A DNA stretch of 64,000 nucleotides from Tipula vernalis (taxonomy: Eukaryota; Arthropoda; Insecta; Diptera; Tipulidae): positions 133,837,241-133,901,240 of the forward strand of contig OY282559.1 in NCBI GenBank assembly GCA_958295665.1, in the 5' to 3' direction. Below are positions 56,801-64,000 of the stretch, one piece after another; within the stretch, counting starts at the first letter, position 1, and each line of letters begins with the position of its first letter. Made by a program: the position numbers and the translations under genes. Below the pieces are notes generated by a model. It saw only the letters and a list, made by a program, of their open reading frames with translations. It was not told where the DNA came from and made no database searches.

Positions 56801-57280
56801 CAGGTTGTTTCTCCAATACTTTTTACAATTTTTTTTTTTGTAGTAGAGAATCAGCTGAACATGCATTGTGCGTCACTGGGTAGATTGTCACAAGTTAAGG
56901 AGGTTCATATTAGCCAATCCTCTCATAATTTGTTACTATTTCTTAGTAAGGATTGCAGTCGATTACAGCATACACATATTCTACTTGAACCATTATATAA
57001 GTGAAATATTGTGTACATAAAGTTTGTATATCCCAGCATTCACCAGTCCATCGCTTGTTACAACCAAACATTGACTTCGTTTAAGCAATACCGTTATCGA
57101 TATGCCTATCAGTAATCGTACTCTTTGAACTACATTTTCATTGATGTTGTATGTAGTAATCATCGAATTTCTTTTACGATGAAAAGCATTGATGCCAGAT
57201 TTCCAAAATTGGAGCATTTTTTTGTAAAACCAAATCCTTCAAATACGCTCCAAGAACTTTCATAATAATAAACGGTTAAA
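53833..57280. other. Long gene-free AT-rich stretch
   Basis: No recognised coding motif, inverted termini or RNA gene. T-runs lie near 54772-54781 and 55958-55972; a 77-codon minus frame at 54655-54888 shows no motif. Confidence 0.5.
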
Positions 57281-57325
57281 CAGAACAAGAGACACTGTTA
57301 TATATATATATTATATATATTTGTA
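57281..57325. repeat. (TA)n tract
   Basis: ATATATATATTATATATAT at about 57300-57320. Confidence 0.8.
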
Positions 57326-59881
57326 TTTTCTTAAATCTAATTCTAACTCGCTTAAATGTTATTGTCCTAATACCTATTTTCACTAGCTGTTTATATATTT
57401 TTTTTGTAGAGAAACGAAATTGGTTCAATAATTCCGAGCTTACCACTGGTGGGGGCTATTACCGGAATTATGCAACTTTTCGTTATGAATTGAGAAGTGC
57501 CGTTTTAGGCACGGTGTTAATAGGGCTAATCGGATACCTTGGACAATAACTAACAAACGAAACTTGTGCGTAGCACTTATATGTTCTTTTGTCAGCTTTG
57601 TATCAAGGCCTGGGCGTGAAGGTTAGTGGCTGGAATACTTACAATTTTTCTGGATCTTGTGGTATGCTCTCTGGATCGAATTGACGAATAAACGGAAATT
57701 ATATTTTATTTACCTATTTATTATTCTTTCTTTTTCTTAATAAGTGTTTACTTGGTGAAGTTTTTAGATACAATTTTTTTTTTTTGTTAAAATATGCTGT
57801 TCTTATATACTAAAAAAGTGTGTAATGTTTTACACTAACAATAACATTGACACATACAATTTTTGTTGTAACCTACTAAAGTCGTTTACCCTTAAATATT
57901 TATTAAATTCGGGCAAATTGCATTTTTCATAAAATAATTATTTAATTATTTGGGTCGTTTGATACAATGTAGTGTTGAATTGATTTTTTTGTGTATTCAT
58001 CGATAAGATTATCGTTACATTCTTTTTATTGCTACCAGACAATTTTATGTGTTACAATTGTTTTCTTGTTTTCAAATATAATTGTTGTTTTTGTTATGTT
58101 TCTTATTTACTCTTATTACTATATGTTATCGTAATTTCAAGTTCGACCACCTGATTATTTTGTGTATACAATGTTTCTAACGCCTAAAAGTATGCTCGTT
58201 ATACCATAAATATTTCGATACGAGCTAACGCCTATAGTTTTCAATTATTAAGAATGGTTTACAATATTGGAATGTTAAGAATGGAATGTATGTGGTGAAT
58301 GATTCACAATGATTCACAACATACCTTCCCTCCATATGAAGATTTTTCTGAAGGAAAAATTGTATGGGACATAAATTAGGTATACGGTTATACATATCAA
58401 ATGTGTAATAATAGGACATATTATGTCGTTTATAATTTAAATATTGATTGTACTTCGATGTCTACTGAACTGGGCTCACGAGCTGCTTCATGGTTCACCT
58501 TGATCTGCTGTTGTCTGGTCATTTTTGCTCAAAGTTACTCGGATTTTTATCAGTTTACAAGTCTTTTATTTATGACACTCGGACACTACTCATCTCGTGT
58601 CTTCTGGATTCGTCTTCTGTCAAATTGATTTGGTTATGCGTTTGATGATTGGATTATTGTTTGGGGCATGACATCAGGTTATTCACTCTCACTGTTATTG
58701 AATGCTGGATGTTGATATGCCGCGTGTTCTTGAAACTTCCAGTTTGGCGATATTGAATGATTCCCGTATTACTGTGCGGTACATGACCAATTGTATCTCA
58801 TGTAACTGCTTGCTACGTACTCTTGGGAAGTTGTCTGATTCACTGCGCTCTTCTGCATGCGCTGATTTCAGCATGTTTTGAAGTTGCGGGGATTTGTGGT
58901 GTGTGTCGTACTGCATATGATGTAGTTGGGTGCCGCATGTGCGTGACGAGACTTTGTAAACTTGATTTTGGATCTTTTCGCTTAATTGAGTGTTGTGGTT
59001 ACTGCTCTTCTCTGGTCTTGGATTTCTCAGTTACAATATTTTGATTCAGTTGCGCTAAATTACGATTCTTAATCTACTATGACAAAATGTGTTCGTTGTT
59101 TTTTTTTTTTTTTTTTTTTTTTTTATCTAGGTTACTTAATACAAAAATAAACGTACAATGAATGAATTTGAAAATAAAGGTTTGTTTTGTAATTTGACGC
59201 TTTTTACTATGGAATTCATACAAAAAAAACTACTTGATTTTATGAATGATGACGACTAATTATTTGTTTTTTTATGAATGTTACTTTAGGTATGTGGGTC
59301 ACATACACATTTATTTTGTTATTCATTGTACTTTTGTTATAAAAATTTTCTTTTTCTATATTAAAATTTCCTTTCTATATTAACATTTAAGGGAATTTCT
59401 ATTTGTTCAAACTTTTTTTTTTTTTTTTTTTTTTAAAAACAGTTTTTATAATATATTCTATAATTTTTAATTCGAAACATTTTTCTTTTTAATTACTTAA
59501 ATTCTAGATTTATTGAGAAAATGTCTTACTCATCTTTGTTTTCTAAACTTCGTCTATTCGTTTCTTTTCTTCTTTTTTTTTTTTTTTTTTATTTATACTC
59601 ATGTGTGTAACCTTTTTGATTTTATTTTATTCAGAATTTGCTTTAACTTAGACTACTAATGTGAATGAACTTGAAACGATTTTTTTTTTTGTTTTGTAAT
59701 TAGATATGTCTATGTCTAGTAAAAATGTTTTCTTCTTTTCTGTTTTTTTTTTTTTTTTTTTTTTTTTTTGTTTGTTAGTAAAATTTTATATTCCGGATTT
59801 ATCTTCCTGTTCTCCCATGTTTGTTAGTTTTTTTTTTTTTTTTTTTTTTTTTGTTTTACATGAGGGAAAAAGAGATTTTAT
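57326..59881. other. Downstream region of the env gene, no gene recognised
   Basis: Two GC-richer blocks stand out (57420-57690 and 58450-59045) against AT-rich surroundings with T-runs. In env orientation they lie 3' of the gene, where an errantivirus would have its 3' LTR. I found no second copy of either block in the window, so LTR status is unproven. Short frames such as 58823-59044 have no known motif. Confidence 0.35.
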
Positions 59882-61758
59882 TTATTCTATGTTTATTATT
59901 CTACTTCTAGATATTTCTCTTCTTTTTGTTCTGCTTATAACTTCGTTCGGAGTTCTGACTATGGCTTCTGTGGGGATTACGTGGCTAACTTCTACTTTTG
60001 TCGAGCTTCTCCGCTTAATTATCCAAATAACTATACAGGCTATTATTATACCTGTAATAATTCCACCTGTGATGAATTTATAAATATTAACTTCATTGCT
60101 TACTCTTCTGTTTTCCCATGATCGTTGTGATTCTTCTACATCCGTGGATAATCTATCTATCTTCATTCGTTCTTTAAGGAATTCTTGGTTATAATTTCTA
60201 AAATCTGCTACAGCTATCGTTCTGGGAAGTGTGAGGGTTGAGACGTTACCAACTTCTAATTTGCTGGTGTCTATTGTTTCTGGGAAATATGTTCGGTTTG
60301 GCTGGGTAATTGATACTTCTTTGAGTTTGGAGCCAGTAACCGGGAGGATAAAATCTTCGGAAACCACTTCACAGTCCTGCTTGAACGTGATAGTTCCTGT
60401 ATCTCTTAATTCGATTACTTGTTCTTCCTTTCCACACTTGATTTTCAGTCGCATATTGCCACTGCTGGTATACAACCAGGAATTACTGTTCACTAGCTTG
60501 GTTAAGGAATTCTTGTAGTTGTTTCTAGTTACTGCACATTTTGGTGTGTTGTGGAACGGGTTGTCAAAAAGATTTAATAAACAATTGTTCCCTTTATTCG
60601 TGATTATAGGGGAGTTACTTTCGCACACTAGTGCGGTTTTCCTGAAGTTTATGAGGACTCTGATACACTTATTGTGTTGTTCATGGGTTAATATGGTGAA
60701 TTGACTTCTCTCTGAGTTTGCTGCTAATAGTTCGTCTTGGATAATATAAGACCATTGGGTATTGTTAATTACTAGAGGTGTTAGATAAATTTTATAAAGC
60801 TTGAATTCTTCTTTTATTGGGGACGGGATATCTATTTTCACTACTACTCTACCTTCAGTCTCAATTGCATCTAACTTCGTTAGCTGACTGAGGTGCTGCT
60901 CATTCAATATTGACTTATCTATTGAGTTACTGCTAAGGTTTGTTATTATTTCCATCGTTTCTTTATACGACACAAGAAGGGGTGTAGCTTTCTGTTTTGG
61001 ATGCTACTTAGGATATTCAGTGTTTGATCTTGGTTTTTGTTGATTACTAGGCACTTGACTAAGATTAAATTAGAGATTTCTGTGAATTTCTCGGTTAGTA
61101 GTATGAAGTTCGTTCTGTTACTCAACTCTCTCCATTTACTTGTTTGTTCTTCGATTAAAATGTTGATATCGCCCTGCATTACCTTGACTTGTGTTGAGAT
61201 TTCTAGTAAGGGTTTAGATAACGTATCAAAATTTGATTTGACTACAGCTACCTGTTCTTTTACTAGTTTGAATACAGTTTCAGTGTTACTGTGTAAATCT
61301 GCTAGTTCGTTGAAAATCTTCTCTGAGTCTTCGTTGTCCATCGTACCGAATAAGAATTTTGATGCCGACCCTACGAAATCGAACAGTGATCTCTTATTTC
61401 GGTTCGAGAAATGATGTATGGCTTGCTCGGTTTTCGTTATATCCTCAAGTTCGGACTTCAGTTCCTCAAGCATGGTGCCACAGGTGTGATTGTTTTCTAC
61501 CTCTCTTATCATTGCACATAATGTTTTGGTCTTCAATCTGCACTGTTCCAGACTCCTGATCGTGTTTGAAAAATGAGGAGGATAAAATGAGGTTAAGAGT
61601 GTAAATGTACTCTTGTAGAATCTCATTTCTTCAAGTTCCTCAAAGAAAATCCCGACACTCTTTAGCTGCTTGATTTCTACGTTTGATGTGGTGTTGGCTG
61701 TGTTCACGACGCTGTTCCAAACAATTAGAATTGATAAGGCGAGTTTGACTGGGTACAT
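59882..61758 (-). pseudogene. env: Errantivirus-type envelope gene (env), frame-shifted
   Basis: The first frame starts at ATG 61758 (270 codons): an N-terminal hydrophobic signal peptide (LALSILIVWNSVV), paired cysteines, a furin-type site RNKR at residues 120-123 and directly after it a fusion-peptide-like stretch (SLFDFVGSASKFLFGT), then coiled-coil-prone sequence. The second frame (363 codons, 60973-59882) has no ATG at its start, overlaps the first by about 28 nt in another frame, and carries several cysteines, N-glycosylation sites and a transmembrane helix near residues 300-319 (ITGGIITGIIIACIVIWIIK) with a short basic tail. This layout matches the F-type envelope proteins of insect errantiviruses (gypsy family) and baculovirus F homologues. 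As written it is split by a frameshift and not functional. No gag or pol was seen next to it. Confidence 0.8.
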
Positions 61759-61769
61759 CTTTCCTACTT

Positions 61770-61800
<31 letters not shown>

Positions 61801-61806
<6 letters not shown>

Positions 61807-62121
61807 GAAAGCAAAAAGAAAAATTTGTCGAGTTAGAACCTGATGAGGAGAAAAACGAACTCATAAGATGTGTTGTGTGAATTGTTTGATATGGGGGTTT
61901 TTAGTTTGGTGATAGAAACGATAAGAACAAAGAAAGTCTGAAAACTCTACTTAGTTGGTATATCTCGTGTCGCCTTGTGTGAGAAGAACTAGGTGGACAT
62001 ACGCACGGAACGGAATGAGATAAAACTGAAAGGCTTTATTTTATAATTTCAGAATTATTCGTCTTGAGACTAACTCATGACTCACCTATCTCATCTGAGA
62101 TTAGGCTCTGTTGGTTGGTTT

Positions 62122-62125
<4 letters not shown>
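61801..62125. other. Spacer between env and the small upstream ORF
   Basis: About 325 bp without motif, bounded on both sides by T-runs. Confidence 0.4.
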
Positions 62126-62151
<26 letters not shown>

Positions 62152-62158
<7 letters not shown>

Positions 62159-62415
62159 TTTCTATTTCCAGGGTCATTTCTGATCTCGTACTCTTTCATC
62201 TCCTGTATCATTACTAATATTTCTTCCTGGACTCTGAAAATGTCTGCTACCTCTTCACGTGACGTCTTCGCCTGCTGCCTGGGTTTACCGACTTCTTTTA
62301 GGATGTCCCAGATGGGGTCGTTTTCTTTTATTGTCCCAAATACTGCTTTTTCAGCTTCCAAGATCTTCGGCATTCTGTGCTTTCTTCCGAATTTACCATT
62401 GTTCTGTTTTCGCAT
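62152..62415 (-). CDS. Small ORF upstream of env, function unknown
   Basis: 87 codons from ATG at 62415, basic N terminus (NGKFGRKHRMPK) and a charged helical remainder (EEVADIFRVQEEILVMIQEM). The stop codon overlaps a 28-nt A-run (minus strand). It lies about 390 bp upstream of env on the same strand. It could be the leader or an accessory gene of the env-bearing element, or chance. No domain recognised. Confidence 0.35.
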
Positions 62416-62454
62416 TTTCTAAAATGACGCAGAAATAGTTACTCTACTGCACTG

Positions 62455-63360
62455 AGAAAAAAAATATGTTTATCGTATGATTAAATTTATCATAATATGA
62501 TTGCAAATATCAATCCGACATTTGATATGATGGTAGTTAAAAGATTTATAATAAAATTATGTTATATATCATTGTTGTTATCAAAATATGATTAAATATA
62601 ACATAAAATTAATAAACCCAATCATTTCAGCAATATGATTGGAATAATCATATGTAACTATGATAATTTTAATCATATTGTGATCTTCTTAACCATATTA
62701 TGATATTGACTTTAAAACAAATATAATAACTACATACATAAATAATATGATCGATCCCAACATAATAGTATGTTAATCGAAACAAAAAATTTGTTAACGG
62801 TAACATATGACAAATAGATTAATTTGTGATTTCGTGCGTGCCAATCGAAATAAAATTTATGTTTGTTTACGAGAAATTAAAGCTAAATATTAAAATATTA
62901 AACATTTATTGCACAAAAATTATAGGTAAGTCTGTGTGAAAGTATATTTAACAATATGTGGTGTTAGGAACTTATATGTATATTACTGATTTTGTTACAT
63001 AATAAAAACTGTCCACAAAGTGTTAGGTTAAATTGCGTTTCACCGCATGGTAAATCATACATTTTTATTTTGGTTTTGCACAAAAATTTTTTTCACGCAT
63101 AATTTTATTTTCATAAGATATTGTTATTTAATACAATAACATCGAATAATTTTAAACTGTGTTATATTTGGCCCTAATAACTTATATGTATGTGAAGTGT
63201 ACTCGTGCGTATTGTTTTAAATATCGAATGCTTGTTTGGCATATACTACACATCACTAAAAAATAAATTTAATTCTGTCTTCAAATACTGAGAGTATTAT
63301 GATTAATCGCATGTTACTTAAATTCAAAGGGATTTGGGTTTTAAAATTGTATGATTCTAT
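62455..63360. other. AT-rich region with ATATGATT motif cluster; possible 5' leader of the next gene
   Basis: ATATGATT and its inverse AATCATAT occur many times in 62462-62770, beginning ACTGAGAAAAAAAATAT, a start seen in other insect repeats. At 62925/62926 the sequence ATAG|GTAAGT is a strong splice-donor match and could end a 5' untranslated exon of the gene at 63401. Both are suggestions only. Confidence 0.35.
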
Positions 63361-63400
63361 AAAAAACATTGTATAACATCATCCAATACTTTTTTTTAAT

Positions 63401-64000
63401 ATGAAACTGAAGATCTGCATAATGTCTGGCAATAACACTGTATTGATGCTGTCTTTTAAGTCCTTAAAAAAAATGGTTGTTATCGATCATGTGGGTGAGT
63501 GGGGATATGATGATGTAGTTAGTTCAGGTATATTTATTTATTTTACATTTTTTACATTATTTATCAATTTTCTTATGACTTATGCACAATAATCATAGAT
63601 TATTAATATTATGTTCCGTTCATTACAGCTATCAGTCAATTTAGCATTAATGAAGGACCCATTGTTTTATATGATGCAATTACCGAATGTGAAATACCTT
63701 TTGATATTTTTAGTACATACATAAAGCAAATTTTAAATTCCAGTGGTATTTTACATATCAAAATAGCACCAATTGATTTTCAAAATGTTGAATTACAAAA
63801 TCATGAATTTAGTAGCAATTTGTTAGAAATTCAAGATAAAGAATCAAAACAAATTATATTTGAAGCACAATCAAGCAGCAATAGCACCGGAGAATTGGTA
63901 AGTTACCTAATCCTAATAATAGCACTAATCTGGAAGTGTAACTAAATATTTTCAACATTATAGGATATTATTGAAATTATAAATAAGCATTGCCTTAAAC
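63401..64000 (+). CDS. First exons of an unrecognised spliced gene (partial)
   Basis: Three exons join in frame: 63401-63527, 63629-63897 and 63964 to the window edge. Exon 1 starts at ATG and ends at TCAG|GTATAT. The intron (101 bp) ends CATTACAG. Exon 2 ends at AATTG|GTAAGT, and the second intron (66 bp) ends ACATTATAG. The split codon between exons 1 and 2 (phase 1) and the phase-0 second junction keep one frame. The N terminus (KICIMSGNNTVLMLSFK, then INEGPIVLYDAITECEIPFD) may form a small ubiquitin- or PB1-like fold, but I cannot name the family. The end of exon 2 is rich in Ser, Gln and Asn. It is the only part of the window that looks like a normal host gene. Confidence 0.65.

Larger units (their letters stand above)
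59099..62153. repeat. Cluster of long T-runs
   Basis: Runs of about 18-28 T lie at 59099-59124, 59413-59434, 59573-59590, 59743-59769, 59828-59852, 61775-61800 and 62126-62153, with a shorter one at 59680-59689. In env sense they are A-runs. One ends just upstream of the env ATG and one directly follows the small ORF at 62152. Confidence 0.9.

Noticed and set aside
57448..57468. TGGGGGCTATTACCGG as a proline-tRNA primer binding site of a retroelement
   Set aside because: Several mismatches, no LTR beside it, and its orientation is opposite to the env gene.
1..64000. CRISPR array, bacterial operon or rRNA/tRNA cluster
   Set aside because: No regular repeat-spacer structure, ribosome-binding sites or structural RNA genes were seen; the content is that of an animal genome.

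Overview
AT-rich, intron-bearing eukaryotic DNA, almost certainly from an insect or close arthropod. The evidence is the set of insect-type transposons (jockey-group LINEs, a Ty3/gypsy element, pogo, mariner, hAT and PIF/Harbinger-like elements, an errantivirus-type env gene), a TTAGG-type pentanucleotide tail on one LINE, and short introns (101 and 66 bp) in the only apparent host gene, at the right edge. The species cannot be named from the sequence. I saw no rRNA, tRNA or CRISPR array. Nearly all recognisable coding sequence belongs to mobile elements, most of it decayed.

Left part (1-25.5 kb): two decayed jockey-group LINEs lie tail to tail (about 1.75-3.1 kb on +, 3.9-6.15 kb on -). They are followed by a dispersed repeat cluster (6.5-6.9 kb), a hAT relic bounded by GGTAA-rich ends (7.75-9.8 kb), a 746-bp foldback MITE with TA target duplication (10.18-10.92 kb) and a deleted mariner (13.76-14.49 kb). 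A 4.6-kb PIF/Harbinger-group (ISL2EU-like) transposon at 18.44-23.05 kb has long, internally repeated inverted termini, a nearly intact transposase and a SWIM zinc-finger ORF in a shifted frame.

Middle (25.5-38.7 kb): a nested transposon stack. A decayed Ty3/gypsy element on the minus strand, bounded by 140-bp direct repeats, holds gag, protease, RT, RNase H, HHCC finger and integrase pieces. Its integrase is split by a 3.0-kb giant palindrome (26336-29343), itself split by a 1.66-kb insertion. Its RNase H is split by a pogo element (30161-36672), whose transposase is in turn split by a 3.94-kb apparently non-coding retroposon (30937-34873) with a 24-bp target duplication, a (TCAA)n tail and a duplicated hairpin. 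That retroposon is the best candidate here for something undescribed.

Right part (38.7-64 kb): a foldback MITE, a tandem repeat field, a third LINE relic (41.9-43.1 kb), a 164-bp MITE and a full-length 5.6-kb LINE (43818-49447) with a 15-bp target duplication, both ORFs and a telomere-like tail. Then come more dispersed repeats, a four-copy palindromic array at 53.35-53.83 kb, a long gene-free stretch, an isolated errantivirus-like env gene (59.9-61.8 kb, minus) among unusual T-runs, and the first exons of an unrecognised spliced gene running off the right edge (63.4-64.0 kb, plus).

The genes do not form a pathway. Insertion order can be read from the nesting: gypsy first, then the foldback and pogo elements, then the insertions inside those.
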